Positions 1 to 5,635 of a stretch of 6,460 nucleotides of DNA are shown here, piece by piece; the stretch's first letter is position 1, and every line of letters starts with the position of its first letter. The position numbers and the translations under genes are program-made. This DNA comes from a candidate division Zixibacteria bacterium RBG_16_43_9. Lineage in GTDB: Bacteria > Zixibacteria > MSB-5A5 > RBG-16-43-9. The notes beneath the pieces are model-generated. The model did no database searches and was not told the origin of the DNA. It saw only the letters and a program-made list of their open reading frames with translations. The stretch is taken from contig MEWM01000006.1 in NCBI GenBank assembly GCA_001775355.1, positions 25,422 through 31,881 of the forward strand, in the 5' to 3' direction.

Positions 1-43
1 AAAAATATGGAAGGCTGAAGTCTCAAAACCTTGACGGCCTTCC
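1..43 (-). terminator. Terminator-like hairpin, the last repeat downstream of the adenosyltransferase gene
   Basis: On the minus strand GGAAGGC (43-37) pairs with GCCTTCC (15-9), and the bases from 8 to 1 read ATATTTTT, cut by the window edge. The 21-base loop can form a small inner TCAA/TTGA pairing. The stem is preceded by TGTAGC, the same word that precedes the hairpins at 131-151 and 872-892, so it may be a repeat element that doubles as a terminator. It is far from the gene stop (155 bases), which weakens the case. Confidence 0.35.
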
Positions 44-50
44 GCTACAT

Positions 51-81
51 TTGCTGGGGTCGTTGGTCGGGAGACCAGCAA
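51..81. repeat. Nested hairpin repeat (TTGCTGG outer, TGGTC inner)
   Basis: TTGCTGG at 51-57 is the reverse complement of CCAGCAA at 75-81. Inside, TGGTC (64-68) pairs with GACCA (73-77) around GGGA. The two helices share CCA at 75-77, so they cannot both form in full. Read on the minus strand, the inner hairpin TGGTC-TCCC-GACCA resembles TGGTG-TCCT-CACCA of the repeat at 92-121, with a paired G/C exchange in the stem. Confidence 0.6.
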
Positions 82-91
82 GAAGCACATT

Positions 92-121
92 CGCTCTTTG
101 TTGGTGTCCTCACCAGCAAAG
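92..121 (+). repeat. Dispersed hairpin repeat, copy 1 (GCTCTTYGTTGGTG family)
   Basis: After a short GCTC leader, CTTTGTTGGTG (96-106) pairs with CACCAGCAAAG (111-121) around TCCT with one wobble-type mismatch. The same 29-base word, differing at only three positions, occurs in opposite orientation at 2436-2408. It lies in the noncoding stretch downstream of the adenosyltransferase gene. A REP-like or MITE-like interspersed repeat is the likely class. Confidence 0.75.
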
Positions 122-130
122 TTAAATTCA

Positions 131-156
131 CGTCGGGCATAAAGCCCGACGCTACA
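131..156. repeat. CGTCGGGC hairpin with CGCTACA edge, copy 1
   Basis: CGTCGGGC (131-138) and GCCCGACG (144-151) form a perfect 8-bp stem around ATAAA, and GCTACA completes the word to 156. A close copy is at 872-897, and CGCTACA also ends the hairpin at 9-49. On the minus strand the element reads TGTAGCG followed by the stem, and it abuts the heptamer array at 158-192. Confidence 0.75.
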
Positions 157-157
157 A

Positions 158-192
158 TTCATCTATTTCCTATTACCTACAACCTATGACCT
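158..192 (-). repeat. Degenerate heptamer array after the adenosyltransferase stop
   Basis: Five consecutive 7-base units on the plus strand all end in CT: TTCATCT, ATTTCCT, ATTACCT, ACAACCT, ATGACCT. In transcript sense each unit starts with AG, the last four with AGG, and the other positions vary. The array starts 5 bases after the stop codon at 198-200. There is no spacer and no open reading frame through it. The first unit, TTCATCT, also occurs in the array at 917-980. Confidence 0.7.
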
Positions 193-197
193 TTTTT

Positions 198-752
198 TCA
201 GAATTCAATCCCTTCCTGAGCCAGTATCCCTTTTCTGAAAGGATGTTTAATCTCCTTCATCTCAGTAACCAAATCCGCAACCTGAATTAATTTTTTAGGA
301 GCATCTCTGCCAGTCAAAACCAGATGGACTTTATTCTGCAACTTTTTTATGAACTTGATTAACTCGTCCATCTTGAGCAATCTCAGATTCAGAGCCACAT
401 TGATCTCATCTAAGATTATCATAAAATACTTGCCTGAGGATCCGCGTTTTCTGGCAAATTCTAAAGCTCGTCTGGCTGCTTTTTTGTGCTCGGACAAAGG
501 AAGTTTATCTCCTAAGATTCCCACATAACCTTTACCCATCGAGTAAATCTCGATATCTCGCGGAAATCTCTTGGAGAACTTTATCTCACCATAATCCAGG
601 AAATCCTTGATGAATTGAACCATCAGTACCTTTTTTTTCTGCCCTGCTGCGCGCATAGCCATCCCTAAGGCAGAGGTGGTTTTCCCTTTGCCATTCCCGG
701 TGAAAACCATCACCAGGTTTTTCTGATCTTTGATTGATTTTTTCTTGCTCAT
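198..752 (-). CDS. cobO: Cob(I)alamin (corrinoid) adenosyltransferase, CobO/BtuR family
   Basis: This enzyme transfers the 5'-deoxyadenosyl group of ATP to the cobalt of a reduced corrinoid, giving adenosylcobalamin or its precursor in the cytoplasm. From the ATG at 752 it is 184 residues, normal for the family. Seen in the protein: a P-loop GNGKGKTT at residues 19-26, a VQFIKD block at 45-50, a Walker-B-like stretch MIILDEIN at 111-118, LTGRDAP at 146-152, and the family C-terminus with HPF near 170 and final GIEF. An in-frame ATG at 791 would add 13 residues, but it lies at the centre of a palindromic repeat (777-804), so I reject it. The ATG at 752 has a partial Shine-Dalgarno AGGGTG 5 bases upstream. 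It follows the malic enzyme by 235 bases of repeats, so it may have its own promoter. No cobalamin synthesis gene or B12 riboswitch is nearby. The family call is firm; the exact corrinoid substrate is inferred. Confidence 0.93.
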   Translation of the reverse strand: MSKKKSIKDQKNLVMVFTGNGKGKTTSALGMAMRAAGQKKKVLMVQFIKDFLDYGEIKFSKRFPRDIEIYSMGKGYVGILGDKLPLSEHKKAARRALEFARKRGSSGKYFMIILDEINVALNLRLLKMDELIKFIKKLQNKVHLVLTGRDAPKKLIQVADLVTEMKEIKHPFRKGILAQEGIEF

Positions 753-776
753 CTTTACACCCTGAAATTGTTTTTT

Positions 777-804
777 GTAGGGGCACGACATGTCGTGCCC
801 CTAC
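777..804. repeat. Perfect 28-bp palindrome (GTAGGGGCACGACA arms)
   Basis: GTAGGGGCACGACA (777-790) is followed immediately by its exact reverse complement to 804, with no loop. It sits 24 bases upstream of the chosen adenosyltransferase start and contains an in-frame ATG at its centre (791-789). Palindromes starting GTAGGGGC are familiar as interspersed repeats in several environmental bacterial genomes. A symmetric operator is possible, but the GTAG edge shared with the other repeats here favours a repeat element. Confidence 0.85.
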
Positions 805-818
805 CATTTCTGTATCTA

Positions 819-847
819 CTACAGAGACGCATGCTATGCGTCTCTAC
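819..847. repeat. Palindromic repeat (AGAGACGCAT arms)
   Basis: AGAGACGCAT (823-832) and ATGCGTCTCT (836-845) form a perfect 10-bp stem around GCT. On both strands the arms are edged by GTAG-like words (CTAC at 818-822 region and at 844-847). It lies 18 bases from the 28-bp palindrome and 24 from the next hairpin, forming a run of three different palindromes in one gap. Confidence 0.8.
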
Positions 848-871
848 GCCAATTTACATGCGTTTCTTATT

Positions 872-897
872 CGCCGGGCATAAAACCCGACGCTACA
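872..897. repeat. CGTCGGGC hairpin with CGCTACA edge, copy 2 (imperfect)
   Basis: CGCCGGGC (872-879), ATAAA, ACCCGACG (885-892) and then CTACA to 897. It matches the copy at 131-156 except for two stem positions, one in each arm, that have lost pairing. The loop ATAAA and the CGCTACA edge are unchanged. Like copy 1 it lies on the far side of a heptamer array from a gene stop. Confidence 0.75.
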
Positions 898-916
898 TTT
901 TTCCCTCTATTTGGTT

Positions 917-980
917 TTTGACTCAAGACTATAGCCTTTAGACTTTAGCCTCTTCATCTTACGTCTCACGTCTTATTTCT
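917..980 (-). repeat. Degenerate heptamer array after the malic enzyme stop
   Basis: Nine 7-base units on the plus strand, all ending in CT: TTTGACT, CAAGACT, ATAGCCT, TTAGACT, TTAGCCT, one extra C, then TTCATCT, TACGTCT, CACGTCT, TATTTCT. In transcript sense each unit starts with AG. The array starts 7 bases after the malic enzyme stop (988-990). Only the period and the AG are kept; no unit is exactly repeated within the array, so it is much more degenerate than a normal microsatellite. Confidence 0.7.
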
Positions 981-987
981 TCCCTTT

Positions 988-2322
988 TTATTCTTCTGGC
1001 GGTGCTGGAATCAAATGCGAGCTCATCAAGATATTAGCCTGTTCCCTGGCTCTTCTTATCATCCTGTTTGCCTGTTCGATAAGCTCAGTCCTCGAAGGCT
1101 TTATTCTTGCCAGCCCTTGCTCAATCGCTTTTAACCCGACTGCCACTGCCTCCCGGGTATAAACCTCCGGATCCTCCATCGTGGGGATGATATACTCCTC
1201 ATTTATCCCCTTATCCTGTGCGGTTTGAGCCAGCTCATGAGCGGCAGCTATCACCATCTCGTCAGTGATAGTCTTGGCTCTCACGTCCAAGGTCCCCCTG
1301 AAAATTCCTGGAAAACCTAAGGAGTTATTTATCTGGTTATGGAAATCAGACCTGCCTGTGGCGACTATTCTGGCACCAGCCTCTTTTGCCTCCCAGGGCC
1401 AGATCTCTGGCACTGGATTGGCACAGACGAAGACTATGGGGTCTTTACCCATATCTGCTATCCACTCTTTTTTGATAACCCCCGGACCAGGTGCAGAAAG
1501 GGCAATGACCACATCTGCCCCTTTCATCGCCTCGGCAATACCACCCTTTCTTTTATCCTTATTGGTTATCTGGCAGAACCTGTACCTGGGATCGCTTTTT
1601 TCAAAATCCTTCCTGTCAGAATGAAGAATCCCGTTCAAATCCGTCATAATCACTTTGCCTGCATCGACCCCTGCAGCCAGGAAGAGTCTTAAAGTAGCGG
1701 TATTAGCTGCTCCAGCTCCTACCATAGCGATTTTGACCTCATTCAGTTTCTTCCCCACGATCTTCAGGGAATTGATCAAGCCAGCCAGGTTGACTGCTGC
1801 TGTCCCCTGCTGGTCATCATGCCATACCGGAATGTGAGCTTCTTGTCTGAGCTTGTCCAGGATATAGAAGCATTTCGGCTGCGCGATGTCCTCTAAATTC
1901 ACCCCGCCAAAAGAGGGCTGGATAAGTTTGACCACTTTGATCAGCTCATCCGGGTCTTTGGTCTCAACGCAGATAGGATAAGCATCCACACCGCCGAGAT
2001 ATTTGAATAATAAAGCTTTTCCTTCCATTACCGGAAGTCCGGCTTCAGGTCCGATGTCACCTAACCCTAAAACCCTGGTCCCGTCTGAAACCACTGCTAC
2101 TGCATTCCCTTTATTGGTATGTTCATAAACCTTGTTAGGGTCTTTGGCGATTTCTTTACAGGGTTGGGCAACCCCTGGAGTATACCAGATTGCAAAATCG
2201 TTAAAATCCCGGATAATACATTTCGGCGCTATCTCGATTTTCCCTTTATAAAAAGGGTGCAATCTTAAAGCATCTTTACCCGGTTTCTCAGCACTGGCTA
2301 TTCTTTGCTCTTTAGTTAACAT
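988..2322 (-). CDS. Malic enzyme (malate dehydrogenase, oxaloacetate-decarboxylating), short prokaryotic type
   Basis: It catalyses oxidative decarboxylation of malate to pyruvate and CO2 with reduction of NAD or NADP, in the cytoplasm. The protein has 444 residues. Seen in order: YTPGVA at 47-52 (active-site Tyr47), the block [19 protein letters not shown] from 80 leading to the likely catalytic Lys102, metal-site residues Glu144-Asp145 in GGVNLEDI and Asp169-Asp170 in [11 protein letters not shown], a dinucleotide-binding [11 protein letters not shown] from 201, CANPVPEI at 300-307, and [19 protein letters not shown] at 321-339. The final 35 or so residues ([14 protein letters not shown] onward, ending in PPEE) extend past the catalytic core as a basic helix; I have no function for them. 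The start ATG has AAGGAG 11 bases upstream, slightly far. An acidic Asp228 ends the second Rossmann strand, which hints at NAD but does not settle it. It follows the porB terminator, so it is probably its own transcription unit; its product pyruvate is the substrate of the Por complex upstream. Confidence 0.95.
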   Translation of the reverse strand: MLTKEQRIASAEKPGKDALRLHPFYKGKIEIAPKCIIRDFNDFAIWYTPGVAQPCKEIAKDPNKVYEHTNKGNAVAVVSDGTRVLGLGDIGPEAGLPVMEGKALLFKYLGGVDAYPICVETKDPDELIKVVKLIQPSFGGVNLEDIAQPKCFYILDKLRQEAHIPVWHDDQQGTAAVNLAGLINSLKIVGKKLNEVKIAMVGAGAANTATLRLFLAAGVDAGKVIMTDLNGILHSDRKDFEKSDPRYRFCQITNKDKRKGGIAEAMKGADVVIALSAPGPGVIKKEWIADMGKDPIVFVCANPVPEIWPWEAKEAGARIVATGRSDFHNQINNSLGFPGIFRGTLDVRAKTITDEMVIAAAHELAQTAQDKGINEEYIIPTMEDPEVYTREAVAVGLKAIEQGLARIKPSRTELIEQANRMIRRAREQANILMSSHLIPAPPEE

Positions 2323-2349
2323 AGATTTGAAATCTCCTTTCCTTCTTAC

Positions 2350-2451
2350 TGGAGTGTAAAGCTTTAGCTTTACTGATAATTTGCTTATCGTCTACTGGAC
2401 GATAATTCTTCGTTGGTGAGGACACCAACGAAGAGCAAGGTTTACACTCCA
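2350..2451. repeat. Compound repeat: 30-bp palindrome split by a 67-bp insert
   Basis: Bases 2350-2373 hold TGGAGTGTAAAGCT, TT, then AGCTTTAC. Bases 2441-2451 are TTTACACTCCA. Joining them with a single TTTAC gives a palindrome with perfect 14-bp arms around TT. The insert (2374-2440) is flanked by TTTAC on both sides. It contains TTATCGTC/GACGATAA (2385-2392, 2398-2405) and the perfect 11-bp hairpin CTTCGTTGGTG/CACCAACGAAG (2408-2418, 2423-2433), with TTGCT and AGCAA near its ends. The whole lies between the porB terminator and the malic enzyme start. It could instead be one branched structured element. Confidence 0.75.
2408..2436 (-). repeat. Dispersed hairpin repeat, copy 2 (GCTCTTYGTTGGTG family)
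   Basis: Read on the minus strand this begins GCTCTTCGTTGGTG, then TCCT, then the pairing arm CACCAACGAAG. It matches 93-121 except at three positions, two of which form one stem pair, and here the 11-bp stem is perfect. It sits inside the insert of the compound element at 2350-2451. Confidence 0.75.
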
Positions 2452-2483
2452 ATGAATATATGAAATCTTTTCTCTTTTTCCAG

Positions 2484-2520
2484 ATAAAATAATAGCACAG
2501 GCTTTTTCAAACCTGTGCTA
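2484..2520 (-). terminator. Intrinsic terminator after porB
   Basis: On the minus strand a perfect 9-bp stem, TAGCACAGG (2520-2512) pairing with CCTGTGCTA (2501-2493), closes a 10-base loop and is followed directly by the T-rich run TTATTTTAT. It begins 26 bases after the porB stop, where an operon end is expected. The T tract is interrupted by two A residues, so strength is uncertain. The element is nearly symmetric and could be read either way, but the other side (after 2520 on the plus strand) has no gene to terminate. Confidence 0.65.
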
Positions 2521-2546
2521 TCGGTTTTCAAGGAAAATCGTTCTCC

Positions 2547-3476
2547 TTACATCAGATTGAATTTCTTTATAGTCGCATCTGCCATCGCCTGAATTCTCTC
2601 CAACTCCTTCTCGAATCCGGGCTTTTTGAAAAGATGCCTGAATCTACCCTGAAGTTTCAGATACTCCTCAACCGGCGCTTTCTTGGCTATTTTGCGAACC
2701 GAGGTGATTACACCATTTTCCATCTCGTAAAGAGGAATAAGTCCGGTTTGAACTGCAAGTTTAGCCACTTTTATGGTATCATAAGGCTCATGTGCCCAGC
2801 CCAGAGGGCAAGGCGCATGAATCTGTAGATATTTGGGACCAACTATATCTAAAGCCTTTTTGACCTTCTTCTCTAAGTCCTTCAAATAGGCAACTGATGC
2901 AGTCGCCACATAAGGTATCCCGTGAGCTGCGGCTATAGCCGGCATATTCTTCTTTTCAGTAGGGTTTCCCCAGGAGACTTTTCCAGAGGGGCTGGTAGAG
3001 GTCCAGGCTTCAAAAGGTGTCAAGCTGCTTCTCTGCACTCCAGTATTCATATAAGCTTCGTTATCGTAGCACACGTACAGGATATTATGTCCTCTCTCAA
3101 ACATCCCGGAAAGGCATCCTATCCCTATATCCGCGGTTGCTCCATCTCCACCCTGGGCGATGATTTTAGCTTCTTTTTCTCGACCCAGAGCTTTTAAAGC
3201 TACCTCTATCCCTGCTGCCACTGCAGCTGAGTTCTCAAATAAAGAATGTATCCAGGGCATCTTCCAGGCTGAATGTGGATAGGAGGTAGAGAAAACCTCT
3301 AGACACCCGGTAGCTGCAGTTACAATTATATCTTTTCCTGCGGTATTCATCACTGTCCTGGCAGCTAAGGCTAATCCACAGCCGGAACAAGCCTTGTGCC
3401 CTGGCGTAAGCAGACTTTCCACAATCTCTTCTTTTTCCTTTATCTTTTTTTCAACAGTAAGTTCATCTTTTGCCAT
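2547..3476 (-). CDS. porB: Pyruvate:ferredoxin oxidoreductase, beta subunit (thiamine diphosphate and 4Fe-4S)
   Basis: The beta subunit holds thiamine diphosphate and the proximal 4Fe-4S cluster of the complex that converts pyruvate and CoA to acetyl-CoA, CO2 and reduced ferredoxin. It is 309 residues from the ATG at 3476. Seen: HKACSGCG with Cys30 and Cys33, Cys58 in ATGCLE, and Cys223 in APCPLGW, the expected four cluster ligands; [12 protein letters not shown] at 109-120 with the thiamine/Mg GDG motif; [15 protein letters not shown] at 136-150; and [14 protein letters not shown], typical of pyruvate-type beta subunits. An in-frame TTG at 3491 overlaps the Shine-Dalgarno and the end of porA, so I prefer the ATG, which has GGAGGT at a 7-base spacing. 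One base separates the porA stop from this ATG (TAAGATG), which suggests translational coupling. It is the last gene of the operon, followed by a hairpin terminator. A related 2-oxoacid (for example 2-ketoisovalerate) as substrate is possible but less likely. Confidence 0.94.
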   Translation of the reverse strand: MAKDELTVEKKIKEKEEIVESLLTPGHKACSGCGLALAARTVMNTAGKDIIVTAATGCLEVFSTSYPHSAWKMPWIHSLFENSAAVAAGIEVALKALGREKEAKIIAQGGDGATADIGIGCLSGMFERGHNILYVCYDNEAYMNTGVQRSSLTPFEAWTSTSPSGKVSWGNPTEKKNMPAIAAAHGIPYVATASVAYLKDLEKKVKKALDIVGPKYLQIHAPCPLGWAHEPYDTIKVAKLAVQTGLIPLYEMENGVITSVRKIAKKAPVEEYLKLQGRFRHLFKKPGFEKELERIQAMADATIKKFNLM

Positions 3477-3477
3477 C

Positions 3478-4650
3478 TTATTTACCTCCAATTAAATGCT
3501 CTTTCAGATCCACGAAGAGATTATCCACCTCAGAAGTTTCACCCTTCTTTATTACCTTAACAATAGACTCCTTAGGAATATCCCTTCCACCCAACCCAGC
3601 AATGAATCCTGAGACTTTTGGCTGATTTGGTCTGCCGTATAAAGCCGCCTTTATCTCATCATACAAAATCCCGGTCGCTCCTAAGGAGATGGCTTTTTCC
3701 ATAACGATCACGTTTTTGACATTTTTAAGGGCGTCATAGATTGCTTCTTTGGGGAAGGGCCTGAATGCCCTTATCTTTAGCACTCCGATTTTTTTGCCTT
3801 TGTCTCTCAACTCATCTGCCACTTCCTTTATCGTTCCGACAACTGAGCCCATGGACACAATTACAGTCTCTGCCCCATCTAATCTATATTTCTCGACCAG
3901 ACCGCCCTGATACCTTCCAAACGTCTTTTTGAACTGGTCTGCAACCTCTTCGATCATATCTGATGAAGCCTCAATCGCCTTCTGCAGTCTGTATCTGGTC
4001 TCCATATACCAATCCGGCTCAGCTAAAATTCCAAAGGTTAGGGGATTTTTTGTGGTCAGGTATAATTCGGGTTTATAAGGCGGCAAGAACTCATCTGCCA
4101 CCTTCTGGTCTAAAAGCTCGATCGGCTCAAAAGCATGCGTCAGGATAAACCCATCCATATTGACCATCACCGGAAGCATTATCTCCGGATGCTCTCCGAT
4201 TTTGAAAGCCTGCAGATGCATATCTGCGGCTTCCTGGTTATCCTCAGCAAAAAGCATAATCCAGCCTGAATCTCTGATGGTCATTGCATCCTGCTGGTCA
4301 TTCCAGATATTTATCGGAGCGGAAACTGCTCGATTAGTGCAGGTAATAACCACCGGCAATCTCAACCCCGCTATGTTAAACAAAACCTCAACCATCAAAA
4401 GTAGCCCCTGAGCAGTTGTGGCTGAATAAGCCCTGGCACCTGTGGCCGAGGCACCTAAGACCACTGAGGCTGCTCCAAATTCGCTCTCCACATTCACAAA
4501 CTCTGCTTTCAGCTCCTCATCTGCTACAAATTGAGAAAGGTTTTCTACGATATGGGTCTGGGGAGTGATAGGGTAAGCGGAGATCACGTGCGGACGGCAG
4601 ACTTTAACCGCCTCTGCTACTGCCATAGACCCTTCGATAACTTTTTTCAT
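3478..4650 (-). CDS. porA: Pyruvate:ferredoxin oxidoreductase, alpha subunit
   Basis: The alpha subunit supplies the pyrimidine-binding domain and the substrate and CoA face of the complex. It has 390 residues, usual for the four-subunit enzyme. Seen: [13 protein letters not shown] at 24-36, the substrate-side loop of this family; [11 protein letters not shown] at 53-62, whose Glu56 fits the residue that activates the thiamine ring; [11 protein letters not shown] at 76-86; and [18 protein letters not shown] from 107 followed by RDSGWI, characteristic of pyruvate-type alpha subunits. The C-terminal part from about 260 ([13 protein letters not shown], then [10 protein letters not shown]) is the transketolase C-terminal-like domain. 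The ATG has GGAGGT 10 bases upstream and begins 3 bases after the porD stop; the stop is 1 base before the porB ATG. The gamma-delta-alpha-beta order matches the Thermotoga and Pyrococcus type of enzyme, distinct from the single-chain bacterial form. Substrate pyruvate is inferred from motifs and not proven. Confidence 0.94.
   Translation of the reverse strand: MKKVIEGSMAVAEAVKVCRPHVISAYPITPQTHIVENLSQFVADEELKAEFVNVESEFGAASVVLGASATGARAYSATTAQGLLLMVEVLFNIAGLRLPVVITCTNRAVSAPINIWNDQQDAMTIRDSGWIMLFAEDNQEAADMHLQAFKIGEHPEIMLPVMVNMDGFILTHAFEPIELLDQKVADEFLPPYKPELYLTTKNPLTFGILAEPDWYMETRYRLQKAIEASSDMIEEVADQFKKTFGRYQGGLVEKYRLDGAETVIVSMGSVVGTIKEVADELRDKGKKIGVLKIRAFRPFPKEAIYDALKNVKNVIVMEKAISLGATGILYDEIKAALYGRPNQPKVSGFIAGLGGRDIPKESIVKVIKKGETSEVDNLFVDLKEHLIGGK
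3484..3489 (-). promoter_or_regulatory. Ribosome binding site that decides the porB start
   Basis: GGAGGT on the minus strand, 7 bases upstream of the ATG at 3476. The alternative TTG start at 3491 overlaps this site and has no site of its own at a suitable distance, so the ATG is preferred. Confidence 0.85.
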
Positions 4651-4653
4651 TTT

Positions 4654-4911
4654 TTATTTAACCTCCACGATCATCTCGATATCTTTCATCGGGCATTCTT
4701 CAGCACAGATCCCACACCCTTTGCAGTAATCTAAGTCCGCCCAGTATTTCTTATTGGTGCCGAAGACAACTCCATCCGGACAAACTGCCACACAGATCCG
4801 GCAGTCGTTACATTTTAAAAGCTTAAAGATAGGTCTTTTTGTCCTCCAGGCGCCGGTCTTATACTCCTTGCTGGAGCCTGGTTTTGAAACAGTTCCTTCT
4901 GGTTTAGTCAT
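4654..4911 (-). CDS. porD: Pyruvate:ferredoxin oxidoreductase, delta subunit (2x[4Fe-4S] ferredoxin-like)
   Basis: This small electron-transfer subunit passes electrons from the catalytic beta subunit to external ferredoxin. It has 85 residues. Two ferredoxin motifs are complete: Cys34, 37, 40 and Cys44-Pro (CNDCRICVAVCP), and Cys63, 66, 69 and Cys73-Pro (CKGCGICAEECP), enough for two 4Fe-4S clusters. The N-terminal 30 residues carry TGAWRTKRP at 19-27, a segment typical of PorD and its 2-oxoacid relatives that separates it from free ferredoxins. The ATG lies inside the end of porC, an 8-base overlap (ATGACTAA), with a GGAG site about 8 bases upstream inside porC, so translation is probably coupled. 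porA begins 3 bases after its stop. The only realistic alternative is the delta subunit of another 2-oxoacid:ferredoxin oxidoreductase. Confidence 0.94.
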   Translation of the reverse strand: MTKPEGTVSKPGSSKEYKTGAWRTKRPIFKLLKCNDCRICVAVCPDGVVFGTNKKYWADLDYCKGCGICAEECPMKDIEMIVEVK

Positions 4912-5458
4912 TCTTAGCTCCTTTTAATAGCTCGTAGGCTTTCTCTACTGCCGCCACATTCTTCTTCCCTAACTCTCCTGGAAATCGCTCCATTACACTC
5001 CTTTTAATAGCTTCCAGGGAGATAAGCCCGGTCGCACCGGCAAAAGCTCCCATTAAGGTCGTGTTCTGAATAGGCCTGCCTAAGATCTCCATAGCGATTC
5101 TGGATGCAGGAATGGTTAAAATTCTGGCTTTGGTTTTCAAGCCGACCTCTTCCGGACTTTTTTCGGTATCTACGAGCACCAATCCATCTGGTTTTAAACC
5201 TTTCAATAAATCGACAGCACCAATCAGGGTATAATCCTGAATAATCAGAAAGTCCGGCTCGTAGATCTGGTTCCTGGCTCTGACCTTATGGTCTGCAATG
5301 CGAACGAAAGATTGAACCGGTGCGCCCATCCTCTCGCTGGTAAAGGTAGGGAAAGCCTGGGCATATTTACCATCCTCAAAAGCGGCAACAGCTAAAAGCT
5401 CAGCCGCAGTAACCACGCCCTGACCTCCTCTACCATGAATCCTTATCTCTTTTAACAT
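4904..5458 (-). CDS. porC: Pyruvate:ferredoxin oxidoreductase, gamma subunit
   Basis: The gamma subunit contributes the CoA-binding side of the complex. It has 184 residues, typical of a stand-alone gamma subunit. Seen: RIHGRGGQGVVTAAELLA at 6-23, the glycine-rich signature of the family; FPTFTSERMGAPVQSFVRI at 36-54; a hydrophobic core strand DFLIIQDYTLIG; and NTTLMGAFAGATGLIS at 132-147. It is the first gene of the por operon. The ATG at 5458 has AAAGGAG about 4 bases upstream. The 177-base gap behind it, toward dcd, is where a promoter would be expected; the best match there is a weak TTCAAA / GATAAA pair with 17-base spacing at 5525-5497, too weak to annotate. Nothing is truncated, and the codon style matches its neighbours by eye. 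Confidence 0.93.
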   Translation of the reverse strand: MLKEIRIHGRGGQGVVTAAELLAVAAFEDGKYAQAFPTFTSERMGAPVQSFVRIADHKVRARNQIYEPDFLIIQDYTLIGAVDLLKGLKPDGLVLVDTEKSPEEVGLKTKARILTIPASRIAMEILGRPIQNTTLMGAFAGATGLISLEAIKRSVMERFPGELGKKNVAAVEKAYELLKGAKND

Positions 5459-5574
5459 AGTTCTCCTTTAAACTCACCAATCAAACTTATACGCTTTTTA
5501 TCCTCTTCAATTTGCTTTATTTGAACTGTCTTCTCTTCTCAGGGCTTCCCCTACTGCAATTTAAAACCTTATCT

Positions 5575-5630
5575 TCTCAACCACTTGAATCCTTGAACCC
5601 TTAAGCCTTTGAGCCTTTAAGCTTTTGAGC
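5575..5630 (-). repeat. Degenerate octamer array after the dcd stop
   Basis: In transcript sense seven 8-base units run in register: GCTCAAAA, GCTTAAAG, GCTCAAAG, GCTTAAGG, GTTCAAGG, ATTCAAGT, GGTTGAGA. The core is G-Y-T-Y-A-A-R-R with growing divergence away from the gene. It starts 5 bases after the dcd stop codon (5636-5638). Further along, at 5554-5541, lies GTAGGGG with a 4-bp AGGG/CCCT stem, a faint version of the GTAG hairpins after the other two arrays. The rest of this 177-base gap to porC shows no gene. Confidence 0.7.
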
Positions 5631-5635
5631 TTTTT

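Noticed and set aside
586..807. Minus-strand 73-codon frame overlapping the adenosyltransferase start
   Set aside because: It is a shifted-frame reading of the conserved gene and of the palindrome, with no independent support.
917..980. CRISPR array
   Set aside because: The units are 7 bases and contiguous; there are no 20-40-base repeats with unique spacers.
753..987. Cobalamin riboswitch upstream of the adenosyltransferase gene
   Set aside because: No B12-box-like core or multi-helix layout is visible; the gap is filled by palindromic repeats and a heptamer array.
1265..1837. Plus-strand open frames inside the malic enzyme gene
   Set aside because: They lie antisense to a clearly conserved gene, have no recognisable motif, and their length follows from codon bias of the real frame.
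2634..4734. Several short plus-strand frames across the por genes
   Set aside because: Antisense shadows of porA, porB and porD; the predicted proteins resemble no family and lack credible ribosome sites.
5497..5525. Promoter for the por operon (TTCAAA, 17 bases, GATAAA)
   Set aside because: Both boxes match the consensus poorly, and several similar A/T-rich combinations exist in the same gap.
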